Positions 23,969 through 33,219 of a stretch of DNA of 64,000 bases are shown here, piece after piece. The translations under genes were made by a program, and so were the position numbers. This stretch comes from Desulfovibrio sp. TomC (GTDB lineage Bacteria > Desulfobacterota > Desulfovibrionia > Desulfovibrionales > Desulfovibrionaceae): NCBI RefSeq assembly GCF_000801335.2, contig NZ_JSEH01000012.1, positions 113,661 to 177,660 on the forward strand. The letters run 5' to 3'. Each line of letters begins with the position of its first letter. Within the stretch, counting starts at the first letter, position 1. Under the pieces are notes generated by a model, which made no database searches, had not been told where the DNA came from, and saw only the letters and a program-made list of their open reading frames with translations.

Positions 23969-26539
23969 CTACACGTTTTGCGCCCAGCGGATCAGCCCCA
24001 GGCTGTGGGAATCAAGCAGCAGCGGATGGTGCGGCAGGATGCGCACGGTAAACCCGAACCGGCCGGCCTCGGCCGGCCGCATCTCGCCCATGTAGAGGTG
24101 CCAGCCGTCGGCGGTGGTTTCCACCGGACGCATGGCCACGGTCTCGCGCTGGGCAAACTTGCCTTCGTAGTCCAGCCGGCCGGCGTAAATCTGCACTTCC
24201 ACGTCCTGGGGGCGGATGCCGTTTAACTGCACTTCCGTCGTGACGCGCACGGATTCGCCCACATGCAGCACCTCAGGGTCGCCGGCCCGGATGTTGCGGA
24301 TGTCCAGGTTGCCCCACTTGGTCATCATGTCCATGCGCCAGGAGGCCAGATCCTTGGCCGCGGCACATTCCTCGCGGGTCAGGCGGTTGTAGTTTTCCAG
24401 CGCCGGCCCGTAGGCGATGCGGGCATAGTCTTCCACCATGCGGTGGGAGTTGTAGACCGGGGTCAGCTGGCAAATGGAATCCTTCATCTTGCGAATCCAG
24501 TTGCGCGGCAAATTGCCGTGGCCCCGCTCGTAAAAGGTCGGGATGATCTCATTTTCCAGAATGTTATAAAGCGTCTGGCTCTCCACAAAATCCTGATACC
24601 CGGCGTCCTCGTATTCCTCGCCCATGCCAATGGCCCAACCCACGCTGTTGTCGGGCTTCCAGGCCTCGGCCCACCAGCCGTCCAGGGTGGAGAAGTTGAG
24701 CACGCCGTTGCACATGGCCTTCATGCCGCTGGTGCCGCAGGCCTCAAGGGGCCGGCGGGGCGTATTGAGCCACACGTCCACGCCCTGGACCAGGTAGCTG
24801 GCGATCTCCATGTCGTAGTCTTCGAGAAAAACCATATTGTAGCGGCACGGGGCCGTGCCGCACAACTGCACCAGATCCTGGATCAGGCGCTTGCCCTCGT
24901 TGTCGTGGGGATGGGCCTTGCCGGCAAAGACGAACTGCACGGGCCGGTCGGCGTTGGAAATGATGCGGATCAGGCGCTCCTTGTCCTGGAGCAGCATGTT
25001 GGCCCGCTTGTAGGTGGCAAAGCGCCGGGCAAACCCGATGGTGAGCGCCTGGGGATCAAGCACTTCCTCGGCGTTTTGCAGTTCGATGCTCTTGGCGCCG
25101 CGAGCCAGCAACTGGTCGCGCAGCCGCTCGCGCACATAGCCGACCAGCCGTTCGCGCAGACGTTCATGGGTGCGCCACAGCTCGGCGTCGGAAATCAGAT
25201 GGGCCTGGGAAAAGACGCGGCTGGTGTCCGGGTCCTCACGCCAGTTGGCCCCGAGATAGCGGTCATAGAGCGCGGCCAGATCCTGGGCCACCCAGGTCGG
25301 CACATGCACGCCGTTGGTGATGGCCCCGATAGGCACGTCTTCCACGGGATACTGGGTCCAGACCCGGTTCCACATCTTGCGCGACACCACGCCGTGGAGC
25401 TGGGACACGCCGTTGTTGAACCGCGACAGCTTGAGCGCCAACACCGTCATGCAGAAATGTTCGGTGTCGTTGCGCGGGTCCTCGCGGCCAAGGGCGAGGA
25501 GCACCTTGAAGGCCAGCCCGAGCCGCTTGGCATAGTCCTCGAAATAGGCCTGAATGAGCTCCGGCGGGAAGCGGTCGTTGCCGGCCGGCACCGGCGTGTG
25601 CGTGGTAAACACGGAACTGGAGGCCACCAGCTCCATGGCCGCCTCAAAGGACAGCTGATGCTTGTCCATGAAATTGGCGATGCGCTCCAACCCGGCAAAG
25701 GCCGAATGGCCCTCGTTCATGTGGATGACCTTGGGCTTTAAGCCCAGGGCCTCCAAGGCCCGGACGCCGCCGATGCCGAGCAGGTATTCCTGGCGTACCC
25801 GCGTCTCCAGATCGCCGCCGTACAGGCGGTTGGTGAGCTGCCGTGTGGCCGGCTGGTTTTCCGGCACGTTGGTGTCCATGAGATACAGCGACACCCGGCC
25901 GACCTGCGCCTTCCAGATCTGGGCCGTGACGCGCTCGCCCTTGAGATCGACCGTCACGAGAATCCGTTCCCCGTCGGCCCCCTTGCACAAGGTCAGCGGC
26001 ATCTGCTCGAAATCGTAAATGGGGTAGCGTTCCTGCTGCCAGCCGTCCGGGGTGAGGTACTGGCGGAAAAAGCCCTGCTGGTAGCACAGGCCGATGCCAA
26101 CCAGCGGCACGCACAGGTCGCTGGCCGATTTGAGATGGTCGCCGGCCAGGATGCCAAGGCCGCCGGAGTAGATGGGCAGGCTCTGGCTTATGCCGTATTC
26201 CAGGCTGAAATAGGCCACCACCGGCGTGCCGTCGCGATCGGGGAAGGGAATCGAGGCGGTCTTGCGCGACAGGTAGGTGGTCAGGTTCTGGCGCAGATCG
26301 GCCAGCCGCTCGACGAAAAATTCGTCCTCGGCCAGGGTTTCCAGGGTCTTCTGGGGCAGGCGGTTCAGGAAGCACACCGGGTTCCCGTAGCACTCCCGCC
26401 ACAACCGGCGATCCACCTGGGCAAACAAGGACACAATGTCGTCGTTCCAGGAAAAAAGCAGGTTGTAGGCCAAATCCCAAAGCGGTTTCAGCTTCTCCGG
26501 CAATTTCGGCACGACGCTATAGACACGTAACGGCTGCAT
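23969..26539 (-). CDS. glgP: Alpha-glucan (glycogen/maltodextrin) phosphorylase
   Basis: Cytoplasmic GT35 enzyme releasing glucose-1-phosphate from glycogen or maltodextrin. 856 residues from MQPLRVYSVV (26539, preceded by AAGGGGAA). It belongs to the short archaeal/Thermotoga-type branch: an N-terminal DUF3417-like segment (WDLAYNLLFSWN), FSLEYGISQSLPIYSGGLG, the PLP-lysine motif GTSGMKAMCNGVLNFSTLDG near residue 610, and a C-terminal beta domain. No other glycogen gene is adjacent. Longer upstream extensions of the frame lack a ribosome site and are not homologous. Confidence 0.95.
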   Translation of the reverse strand: MQPLRVYSVVPKLPEKLKPLWDLAYNLLFSWNDDIVSLFAQVDRRLWRECYGNPVCFLNRLPQKTLETLAEDEFFVERLADLRQNLTTYLSRKTASIPFPDRDGTPVVAYFSLEYGISQSLPIYSGGLGILAGDHLKSASDLCVPLVGIGLCYQQGFFRQYLTPDGWQQERYPIYDFEQMPLTLCKGADGERILVTVDLKGERVTAQIWKAQVGRVSLYLMDTNVPENQPATRQLTNRLYGGDLETRVRQEYLLGIGGVRALEALGLKPKVIHMNEGHSAFAGLERIANFMDKHQLSFEAAMELVASSSVFTTHTPVPAGNDRFPPELIQAYFEDYAKRLGLAFKVLLALGREDPRNDTEHFCMTVLALKLSRFNNGVSQLHGVVSRKMWNRVWTQYPVEDVPIGAITNGVHVPTWVAQDLAALYDRYLGANWREDPDTSRVFSQAHLISDAELWRTHERLRERLVGYVRERLRDQLLARGAKSIELQNAEEVLDPQALTIGFARRFATYKRANMLLQDKERLIRIISNADRPVQFVFAGKAHPHDNEGKRLIQDLVQLCGTAPCRYNMVFLEDYDMEIASYLVQGVDVWLNTPRRPLEACGTSGMKAMCNGVLNFSTLDGWWAEAWKPDNSVGWAIGMGEEYEDAGYQDFVESQTLYNILENEIIPTFYERGHGNLPRNWIRKMKDSICQLTPVYNSHRMVEDYARIAYGPALENYNRLTREECAAAKDLASWRMDMMTKWGNLDIRNIRAGDPEVLHVGESVRVTTEVQLNGIRPQDVEVQIYAGRLDYEGKFAQRETVAMRPVETTADGWHLYMGEMRPAEAGRFGFTVRILPHHPLLLDSHSLGLIRWAQNV

Positions 26540-26766
26540 ACGTTCCCCTTTTTGAGTCCGGCCAGGATGGAACACCTGCCATCCGGCCAACTGCACGCCA
26601 GCATCTATCCATAAGCCCTCGCAAAAGGCAAGGCCGGCCCAAAAACGTCGCCACCACGACACCAGACCGACAAAAATTCTTGTATTTCAGCATATTAAAA
26701 AGCGTTTACAAATCCACTCAAAGAGGTACTTTTACCCCCCTGATTTCACTTCGCGGAGGTGTGCCC

Positions 26767-27231
26767 GTGTCCGGCCAAACAACCGTCCTTCATATCAAAT
26801 TTCTGCGGGAATCCAGCCGCAACAACCCGCCCGCCGTGGCCACCCCCGGCTCGGCCGGACTGGACCTTCGCGCCGACCTCGAAACCGAGTCCCTGACCAT
26901 CGGCCCGGGCGAACGCGCCCCGGTCCCCACCGGCATCGCCATCGCCGTCCAGACCCCCGGCGTCGCCGGCTTCATCTACTCGCGCTCGGGCCTGGGAGCC
27001 AAACACGGCCTCACCGTGGCCCAGGGCGTCGGCGTCATCGACCCCGACTACCGGGGCGAAATCATCGTCTGGCTGCTCAACACCTCCGCCGAACCCCGCA
27101 CCGTAAGCCGCCACGAACGCATCGCCCAACTCGTCCTGGCCCCCATCGTGCGGCCCATCGTCACCCCCGTCGACGACCTCGACGACACCAGCCGCGGCGA
27201 GGGCGGCTTCGGGCATACCGGGAAAGTGTAG
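26767..27231 (+). CDS. dut: dUTP diphosphatase (dUTPase)
   Basis: Hydrolyses dUTP to dUMP and PPi, keeping uracil out of DNA and supplying dTMP synthesis. 154 residues with the five trimeric-dUTPase motifs: GSAGLDLRA (I), RSGLGAKHGL (III) and GVGVIDPDYRGE around it, ERIAQLVLAP (IV) and the glycine-rich RGEGGFGHTG (V). The start is GTG 26767, chosen because GGAGGT lies 6 nt upstream; a second GTG six bases earlier is possible. Divergent from glgP. A palindromic element starts 19 nt after the stop. Confidence 0.96.
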   Translation: MSGQTTVLHIKFLRESSRNNPPAVATPGSAGLDLRADLETESLTIGPGERAPVPTGIAIAVQTPGVAGFIYSRSGLGAKHGLTVAQGVGVIDPDYRGEIIVWLLNTSAEPRTVSRHERIAQLVLAPIVRPIVTPVDDLDDTSRGEGGFGHTGKV

Positions 27232-27250
27232 GGCAAGAGGAAGAGAAGAT

Positions 27251-27289
27251 GCCTCCGGCGGCCGGGGGGATCATCCCCCCGGACCCCTC
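27251..27289 (+). repeat. Palindromic element, type 1, copy 4
   Basis: Head GCCTCCGGCGGCC, then GGGGGG-ATCAT-CCCCCC and GGACCCCT, starting 19 nt after the dut stop codon. Confidence 0.88.
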
Positions 27290-27293
27290 AATA

Positions 27294-27364
27294 GTGGGCT
27301 TGGGATTCCGGCTGGGGCGGCTGTCGCAGGGCGACAACCGCCCCAGCCGGAATCCCAAGCCCAC
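27294..27364. repeat. Long hairpin, 34-bp stem, 3-nt loop
   Basis: Left arm 27294-27327 begins GTGGGCTTGGGATTCC; right arm 27331-27364 complements it at 33 of 34 positions (27321 C faces 27337 A); loop AGG. No T-run follows. It is attached directly behind a type 1 element. Confidence 0.92.
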
Positions 27365-27469
27365 AAGGGCCTCGCCCTTCGGGCGAATAAGCATGTTGTC
27401 CTGCGGACGAACCAGGGCGTTGCTACGGGGCACCCCACCCCGTTAAAAGTTTTTGGGGAAGGTGGGGGT

Positions 27470-27515
27470 CTGGGGGAGGAAACCCCTTTTTTCAAAAAGG
27501 GGTTTCCTCCCCCAG
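27470..27515. repeat. Long perfect hairpin, 22-bp stem, 2-nt loop
   Basis: Left arm 27470-27491 begins CTGGGGGAGGAAACCCC; right arm 27494-27515 is its exact complement. It is preceded by a T-rich block (AAAAGTTTTTGGGG, about 27444-27457). Located 35 nt before the argD start, so a transcript crossing from dut into argD would fold here. Confidence 0.9.
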
Positions 27516-27550
27516 GATCTCACATTCATTCACCATAAAGGAGAATCGCG

Positions 27551-28750
27551 ATGAGTGAAGCGTTCGACGCGCTGCGGGCGCGGGAGCAGGCATCCGTCAT
27601 GAGCACCTATGGCCGGTATCCGTTGGCCGTGGCCTCGGCCGACGGCTGCCGTCTGCGCGATCTCGACGGCCGCGAATACATTGATTTGCTGGCCGGCATC
27701 GCGGTGTGCAACCTGGGGCATTGCCAGCCCGAGGTGGCCGACGTCATTGCCGCCAAGGCCCGCGAGCTGGTGCATGTGAGCAATGTTTTTTACCAGCGTG
27801 AGCAGGTGGAGCTGGCCGAGGCACTCAAGGCCACCTGCCACATGGGCAAGGTCTTTTTTTGCAACTCCGGGGCCGAGGCCAACGAAGGGGCCATCAAGCT
27901 GGCCCGGCGTTACATGCGCACGGTCAAAAACCGCGACGCCTATGAGATCGTCACGCTCACCCAGTCGTTTCACGGCCGCACCCTGGCGACGCTGACAGCC
28001 ACCGGCCAGGACAAGATCAAGTTCGGTTTTGATCCCCTGCCCGAAGGGTTTGTCACCGTGCCGGCCGGCGACATCGGGGCCATGCGCGCGGCTGTGGGCG
28101 AATGCACGGCGGCGGTGCTGTTGGAGTGCATCCAGGGCGAAGGGGGCGTGAAGCCGTTTTCCCAGGAATATCTCGACGCCGTGGCTGAGCTGTGCCGCGA
28201 GCGCGACGTGCTCTTTATGATCGACGAGGTCCAGACCGGCATGTGCCGCACCGGCAAATTCTGGGCCTTCCAGAACTACGGCCTGACCCCGGATGTCTTT
28301 ACCTGTTCCAAGGCGTTGGCCAACGGGTTGCCCATGGGCGCGGTGCTGGCCACCGACGCCGTGGCCGCCGGCTTTGTGCCGGGTTCCCATGCCACCACCT
28401 TTGGCGGCGGGGCGCTGGTGTCGGCGGCAGCCTCAAAGACCATCGAGATCATGAACCGCGACAAGATTGCCGAACGCGCCGCGCGCCTGGGTGATTTTGC
28501 CCAGGCCCTTTTCGGCGAGCTCAAGGACCGGTTTCCGGACAAGATTGCCGACGTGCGCGGCCTGGGGCTGATGCTTGGCATCGAGCTGACCTTCCCCGGC
28601 ACAGACGTCTGGAAGGCGCTCCTTGCCCGTGGCTTTGTCCTCAACCTGACCCAGGACACGGTGTTGCGGCTGCTGCCGCCGCTCGTCATCGAGCAGGAGG
28701 ACCTCAAGCGGTTTTCCGAGGCCCTCGGGCAGGTGCTGGCTGCGGTCTGA
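27551..28750 (+). CDS. argD: Acetylornithine aminotransferase
   Basis: PLP enzyme of arginine biosynthesis, converting N-acetylglutamate semialdehyde and glutamate to N-acetylornithine (often also acting in lysine synthesis). 399 residues, class III aminotransferase: LLAGIAVCNLGHCQPEV, FFCNSGAEANEGAIKLARRY, the Asp pair in MIDEVQTGMCRTG, and the Schiff-base lysine in TCSKALANGLPMGA. AAGGAG stands 7 nt before ATG 27551. Followed by a terminator at 28771. Single gene; no other arg gene in the window. Confidence 0.93.
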   Translation: MSEAFDALRAREQASVMSTYGRYPLAVASADGCRLRDLDGREYIDLLAGIAVCNLGHCQPEVADVIAAKARELVHVSNVFYQREQVELAEALKATCHMGKVFFCNSGAEANEGAIKLARRYMRTVKNRDAYEIVTLTQSFHGRTLATLTATGQDKIKFGFDPLPEGFVTVPAGDIGAMRAAVGECTAAVLLECIQGEGGVKPFSQEYLDAVAELCRERDVLFMIDEVQTGMCRTGKFWAFQNYGLTPDVFTCSKALANGLPMGAVLATDAVAAGFVPGSHATTFGGGALVSAAASKTIEIMNRDKIAERAARLGDFAQALFGELKDRFPDKIADVRGLGLMLGIELTFPGTDVWKALLARGFVLNLTQDTVLRLLPPLVIEQEDLKRFSEALGQVLAAV

Positions 28751-28770
28751 ACGGGCGTACCGTCTGTGCA

Positions 28771-28814
28771 ACAGGGCCGGGGATGCTGCGAGGCGTTCCC
28801 GGCCCTGTCATTTT
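28771..28814 (+). terminator. Terminator after argD
   Basis: 11-bp stem ACAGGGCCGGG (28771-28781) with its complement CCCGGCCCTGT (28798-28808), then CATTTTGG. The T-run is short, so moderate strength. Confidence 0.7.
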
Positions 28815-29040
28815 GGCGACGCAGTTGTTGATGATCCGCATCGGAGCACCGAGTCACAATTCCGTCGATACGGGCACGCTTATAGGCAACGTTCCTGCCA
28901 CGCGGCAAAGACTGTTTCCAGACGCTTCTGTGCCTGAGCACCATGCCCGCATCCTCGCCCAAAGGCTTCATTCACGGCCGTTACAGCAATTCAAGACCTT
29001 GTCCCCCTTGAAAAATTCCCCTTTTTTTTCGTCGGAATTT

Positions 29041-29052
29041 TTCGTATACGAA
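29041..29052. promoter_or_regulatory. Perfect palindrome TTCGTATACGAA upstream of livG
   Basis: A 12-bp exact palindrome ending 7 nt before the livG start codon, in the place of the ribosome site (no Shine-Dalgarno is visible there). It could be an operator for a dimeric repressor or be coincidental; a run of eight T lies about 20 bases upstream. Confidence 0.35.
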
Positions 29053-29059
29053 CAATCCC

Positions 29060-29824
29060 ATGGCCCACTTGTGTCTTACCGATGTCAGCGTCCACTTCGG
29101 CGGGCTGCAAGCCCTTACGGAAGTGTCTTTCGATCTGCGCCCCGGCGAGATCGTCAGTCTTATTGGCCCCAACGGGGCCGGCAAGACCACGATTTTCAAC
29201 GTCATCACCGGCGTCTACCGCATTTCCGGCGGATCTGTGGTCTACAACGACCAACCGCTTTCCGGGCTTCGGCCGCATCACATCCTGGCCCGGGGCATTG
29301 CCAGAACATTTCAGAATATCAGGCTTTTTACCGCCATGACGGCGCTTGAAAACGTCATGGTGGCCCGGCATTGCCGCAGCCGGGCCGGGGTGCTCGGCTC
29401 TGTCCTGCACACCCGGGGGCAGCAGGCCGAAGAACGAGCGGTCCGCGACCGGGCCATGGCCGCCCTGGCCTTTGCCGGACTGGGCGAATTCGCCCATGTC
29501 GTGGCCAAGAACCTGCCCTACGGCCTGCAGCGCCGCCTGGAAATCGCCCGGGCCCTTGGCTCCGACCCCAAGACCATTTTGCTCGACGAACCCGCCGCCG
29601 GGCTCAATCCGTCGGAAAGCCGGGAACTCATGGCCATGATCCAGCGCATCGCCGCCACCGGCGTCAACGTGCTCCTGGTCGAACACGACATGAGCGTGGT
29701 CATGAACGTCAGCCACCGGCTGGTGGTTCTCGACCACGGGGTGTGCATCTGCCAGGGCACCCCGGACGAGGTCCGGTCCAATCCGACCGTGATCGAGGCC
29801 TATCTCGGTTCCGAAGTCGACTAG
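29060..29824 (+). CDS. livG: Branched-chain amino acid ABC transporter ATPase LivG
   Basis: 254-residue ATP-binding subunit. Walker [13 protein letters not shown] (about 37-48), a Q-loop region with [13 protein letters not shown] signature degenerate as usual in LivG ([16 protein letters not shown]), Walker [16 protein letters not shown], and H-loop [10 protein letters not shown]. First gene of the cluster livG-livJ-livH-livM-livF; the order is unusual because LivG precedes the binding protein and is separated from LivF. No obvious ribosome site, but a palindrome occupies that spot. Confidence 0.93.
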   Translation: MAHLCLTDVSVHFGGLQALTEVSFDLRPGEIVSLIGPNGAGKTTIFNVITGVYRISGGSVVYNDQPLSGLRPHHILARGIARTFQNIRLFTAMTALENVMVARHCRSRAGVLGSVLHTRGQQAEERAVRDRAMAALAFAGLGEFAHVVAKNLPYGLQRRLEIARALGSDPKTILLDEPAAGLNPSESRELMAMIQRIAATGVNVLLVEHDMSVVMNVSHRLVVLDHGVCICQGTPDEVRSNPTVIEAYLGSEVD

Positions 29825-29908
29825 ATTCCCGTGCCGCGAAAACGCCCACGCTGGCCGCAACCTCGCGGCGGGAGGGGCGACACCATGAAGACAGGAGGTT
29901 TGCGGAAC

Positions 29909-31033
29909 ATGAAAGCCAGAAGCATCATCCTTGCCCTCGTCGCCCTGTGCCTGACGGCCGGCACGGCCTCGGCCGCCACCCTCAAAATCGGCAGTTTAAG
30001 CCCGCTCACCGGCTCCTACGCCGCCGACGGCAACGACATTGCCAACGGCGCCCGGGCCGCCATCGCCGCCATTGAAAAGGACGGCGGCATCGCCGGCTTC
30101 GACAAAATCGAGCTGTTCGCCGAAGACGACGCCTGCGATCCCCGGCAAGCCGTGGCCGCGGCCAACAAGCTGGTCAACGAGAAGGTCGTCGGCGTCATCG
30201 GCGCCTATTGCTCCTCGGCCACCATCCCGGCCTCGGAAGCCCTGGCCGAAGCCGACATCCCCATGCTGACCCCGGCCTCCACCTCGGAAAAGGTCACCGA
30301 GCGCGGCCTGCCCTACATGTTTCGCGTCTGCGGCCGCGACGACGACCAGTCCATCGCCGCCATGAAGTTCATCAAAGATGTGCTCAAGGCCAAGACCATC
30401 TACATCGTCGACGACAAGACCACCTATTCCCAGGGTCTGGCCGACAACGTCGAGAAGCTGGCCGCCAAGGAAGGCGTCAAGGTCATCGCCCATGACCACG
30501 TCAACCAGGGCGACAAGGACTTCTCGGCCGTTTTGACCAAGATCAAGGACGCCAAACCCGACGTCCTGTACATGAGCCTGCAGAACTCCGCCTCCGGCGC
30601 GCTCATGCTCATCCAGGCCAAGCGCACCGGCGTCGAGGCCGCCATCATCGGCCAGGATGCCGTCTACCATCCCCAGCTCATGGAAATCGCCAAGGACGCG
30701 GCCGAAGGCATGTACCTGACCTTTGGCTACATCGACGAGACCACCCCGTCGTACAAGAAGTTCCAGGCCGCCTACGAGAAGTTCGGCAAGCCCGGGGCCT
30801 ACTCGGCCTACGCCTACGACGCCGCCTATTCCCTGCTTTCCGCCATCAAGGCCGCCAAGAGCACCGATCCGGCCAAGATCAAGGCCGAACTGGTCAAGAC
30901 CGAGATGCAGGGCGCGTCCAAGAAGATCAAGTTCGAAGCCAACGGCGAGTCCGGCTCCAACTACATCATCCGTGTGGTCAAAGACGGCAAGTTCGCCAAC
31001 TTCTGGGATCCCCAGACCGGCAAAAAGTACTAA
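29909..31033 (+). CDS. livJ: Branched-chain amino acid ABC transporter substrate-binding protein
   Basis: Periplasmic Leu/Ile/Val-type binding protein, 374 residues. Signal peptide MKARSIILALVALCLTAGTA with cleavage after ASA. The mature start LKIGSLSPLTGSYAADGNDI is typical of the family, as are VIGAYCSSATIPASEA and LTPASTSEKVTERG. Two Met codons have ribosome sites (29885 and 29909); I prefer 29909, where a perfect AGGAGGT stands 9 nt upstream and the signal peptide begins directly. A 9-bp hairpin follows the gene. Confidence 0.93.
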   Translation: MKARSIILALVALCLTAGTASAATLKIGSLSPLTGSYAADGNDIANGARAAIAAIEKDGGIAGFDKIELFAEDDACDPRQAVAAANKLVNEKVVGVIGAYCSSATIPASEALAEADIPMLTPASTSEKVTERGLPYMFRVCGRDDDQSIAAMKFIKDVLKAKTIYIVDDKTTYSQGLADNVEKLAAKEGVKVIAHDHVNQGDKDFSAVLTKIKDAKPDVLYMSLQNSASGALMLIQAKRTGVEAAIIGQDAVYHPQLMEIAKDAAEGMYLTFGYIDETTPSYKKFQAAYEKFGKPGAYSAYAYDAAYSLLSAIKAAKSTDPAKIKAELVKTEMQGASKKIKFEANGESGSNYIIRVVKDGKFANFWDPQTGKKY

Positions 31034-31051
31034 AAACGCATCGTTAAGCAC

Positions 31052-31074
31052 GGGGGGAGGCCGAACCTCCCCCC
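31052..31074 (+). promoter_or_regulatory. Intercistronic hairpin between livJ and livH
   Basis: GGGGGGAGG, loop CCGAA, CCTCCCCCC, located 18 nt after the livJ stop and 17 nt before livH. No T-run, so likely an mRNA-stabilising stem that raises binding-protein yield over the permease; it would also bury a GGAGG sequence. Confidence 0.6.
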
Positions 31075-31091
31075 TTCGGCGGCACCGATCC

Positions 31092-32009
31092 ATGGATTAC
31101 CTCTTCCAGCAGCTCATAAACGGTCTGACCCTTGGCGGCGTCTATGCCCTGGTGGCCCTTGGCTACACCATGGTCTACGGCATCATCTCCCTTATCAACT
31201 TCGCCCATGGCGAGATTTTTGCCGCTGGCGGCTACCTCGGCGTCATTCTGTTAAGCTACATGGCCTCCCAGGGCCTCATGGCCAGCCACCCCTGGTTCGG
31301 CCTGGCCTTCGCCCTGATCCTGGCCATGGGCTACTGCGCCATGCTGGCCATGGCCGTGGAAAAGGTGGCCTATAAGCCGCTGCGCTCTTCCTCGCGCCTG
31401 TCGGTTCTGCTCTCGGCCCTTGGCATGTCGATCTTTCTGCAAAACGGCCTCATGCTGACCCAGGGCGTCTACGACAAGGCCTATCCCACGGAATTTACCC
31501 ACGGCGGTTTCGAGTGGCTCGGCGTTCGGGTCAGCTTCATGCAAATCGGCATCCTGGCCGTCACCGGCCTGCTGCTCGTCCTGCTCAACGCCCTGGTCTT
31601 CAAGACCCGCATCGGCAAGGCCATGCGGGCCACCTCCCAGGACAAAGTCATGTCCGCCCTGGTCGGCATCCACTCCGACCGGGTGATCAGCACCACCTTT
31701 GCCATCGGCGCGGCCCTGGCCGCCGCCGCCGGCATCATGGTCGGCCTGTACTACGGCTCGGTGCGCTACGACATGGGCTTTGTCCCCGGCATCAAAGCCT
31801 TTGCCGCCGCCGTCCTTGGCGGCATCGGCAACATCACCGGGGCCATGATCGGCGGCCTCATCATCGGCATGGTGGAGATCTTGGCCGCCGCCTACATCCC
31901 CCACGGCGGCGAGTACAAAGACGTCTTCGCCTTCGTCATCCTGATCGGGGTGCTTTATTTCATGCCCACCGGCATCATGGGAGAGAACGTCGATGATACG
32001 CGGGTCTAG
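31092..32009 (+). CDS. livH: Branched-chain amino acid ABC transporter permease LivH
   Basis: 305-residue integral membrane permease. Starts MDYLFQQLINGLTLGGVYAL; family motif GYTMVYGIISLINFAHGE; about eight hydrophobic segments, and the cytoplasmic EAA-like region near GKAMRATSQDKVMSALVGI. ATG 31092 lacks a strong ribosome site; the hairpin before it may matter for its translation. It overlaps livM by 17 nt. Confidence 0.95.
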   Translation: MDYLFQQLINGLTLGGVYALVALGYTMVYGIISLINFAHGEIFAAGGYLGVILLSYMASQGLMASHPWFGLAFALILAMGYCAMLAMAVEKVAYKPLRSSSRLSVLLSALGMSIFLQNGLMLTQGVYDKAYPTEFTHGGFEWLGVRVSFMQIGILAVTGLLLVLLNALVFKTRIGKAMRATSQDKVMSALVGIHSDRVISTTFAIGAALAAAAGIMVGLYYGSVRYDMGFVPGIKAFAAAVLGGIGNITGAMIGGLIIGMVEILAAAYIPHGGEYKDVFAFVILIGVLYFMPTGIMGENVDDTRV

Positions 32010-33216
32010 GAAATCCTGGCAATATTTCGGCCTGGGCCTGGCCTGGTTTTTTCTCCTGCTCTGGCCGCTTATGGGCATCCGCGACGGCCAGTTCCACTTC
32101 GCCGAGGCCTTTGGCGTCTGGCTGCGGGCGGCTGTCGGCGCAACCATCTGCTTTGGCCTCTACCGCCTGGGCAAGGCCGGCCGTCTGGACGGGGTGCTCA
32201 ATCCCCTGGGGGCCGCCCGCGACGCCGTGGGCGGCGCCCTGGCCCGCGCCCCGCGCTGGATGCTGCTCGTGCCCCTGGCCGCCTTTGCCTTGAGCTACCC
32301 CATGCTGACCAACCGCTATGCCCAGGACGTGGCCATAAACGTGCTCGTCTACATCTGCCTGGGCCTGGGGCTTAACGTGGTCGTCGGGCTGTGCGGCCTG
32401 CTCGATCTGGGCTACATCGCCTTTTACGGCGTCGGGGCCTACACCTACGCCCTGCTCTCCATCCACTACGCCGTGCCCTTCTGGCTGTGCCTGCCCGTCT
32501 GCGCCGCCTTCGCCGCCATTGCCGGCTGCCTGATCGGCTATCCGACCCTGCGCATGCGCGGCGACTATCTGGCCATTGTGACCCTGGGCTTTGGCGAGAT
32601 CGTGCGCATCGTCATCAACAACTGGATGGCGCTGACCGGCGGCCCCAACGGACTTTTAGGCATCAAGTCGCCGGGCATCTATCTGCCGCAGTTGGTCGAC
32701 GGCTCCTTTTCCTTGGAATATCTGGTCATCCGCAAGCTCGAATACCTCTACTACATCATCCTGGCCCTGGCCGTATTCACCATCATTGCCGTCCACCGCA
32801 TCAATTTTTCCCGCATCGGCCGGGCCTTCGAGGCCATCCGCGAGGATGAGACCGCGGCTGAACTCATGGGCGTGGACACCTTTCGCTTCAAGCTGTTGGC
32901 CTACGCCCTGGGCGCGGTCTTCGGCGGTCTGGCCGGGGCCTTTTTCGCCGCCCGCATGCGCTTTGTCAGCCCCGAGAGCTTCACCTTCATCGAGTCGGCC
33001 ATGGTGCTGGCCATGGTGGTGCTTGGCGGCATGGGTTCGATTCCCGGGGTGATCCTGGGAGCCCTGGCCCTGGTGGCCTTGCCGGAGATGTTTCGGGGCT
33101 TTGAACTGTACCGCATGTTGGCCTTTGGCGGAGCCATGGCCATCATGATGCTGGTGCGCCCGGCCGGCCTGTGGCCGGCGGCGCGGCTTGGCAAACGATC
33201 GGACGATACGGAGTAA
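31993..33216 (+). CDS. livM: Branched-chain amino acid ABC transporter permease LivM
   Basis: 407-residue membrane permease, overlapping livH by 17 nt. It has an N-terminal extension of about 100 residues with two hydrophobic segments before the LivM core (GLGLNVVVGLCGLLDLGYIA, FYGVGAYTYALLS), then RGDYLAIVTLGFGEIVRI and the EAA-like loop AFEAIREDETAAELMGVD. The length fits the longer proteobacterial LivM type. Confidence 0.95.
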   Translation: MIRGSRKSWQYFGLGLAWFFLLLWPLMGIRDGQFHFAEAFGVWLRAAVGATICFGLYRLGKAGRLDGVLNPLGAARDAVGGALARAPRWMLLVPLAAFALSYPMLTNRYAQDVAINVLVYICLGLGLNVVVGLCGLLDLGYIAFYGVGAYTYALLSIHYAVPFWLCLPVCAAFAAIAGCLIGYPTLRMRGDYLAIVTLGFGEIVRIVINNWMALTGGPNGLLGIKSPGIYLPQLVDGSFSLEYLVIRKLEYLYYIILALAVFTIIAVHRINFSRIGRAFEAIREDETAAELMGVDTFRFKLLAYALGAVFGGLAGAFFAARMRFVSPESFTFIESAMVLAMVVLGGMGSIPGVILGALALVALPEMFRGFELYRMLAFGGAMAIMMLVRPAGLWPAARLGKRSDDTE

Positions 33217-33219
33217 CCT

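Larger units (their letters stand above)
27232..27550. other. Repeat-rich intergenic region between dut and argD
   Basis: Contains a type 1 element, a 34-bp-stem hairpin, two minor hairpins (TCGCCC-TTC-GGGCGA about 27372 and GTCC-TGC-GGAC about 27398) and a 22-bp-stem hairpin that ends 35 nt before the argD start codon. No coding capacity recognised. Confidence 0.8.
28751..29059. other. Intergenic region before the liv operon
   Basis: About 310 bases. Contains the argD terminator and, at its far end, a 12-bp perfect palindrome. Apart from these I see no gene, RNA or convincing promoter, although the liv operon promoter must lie here. Confidence 0.55.

Noticed and set aside
28783..29349. 188-codon plus-strand frame over the liv leader and livG start
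   Set aside because: It runs out of frame into livG, and livG has all ABC motifs in the other frame.
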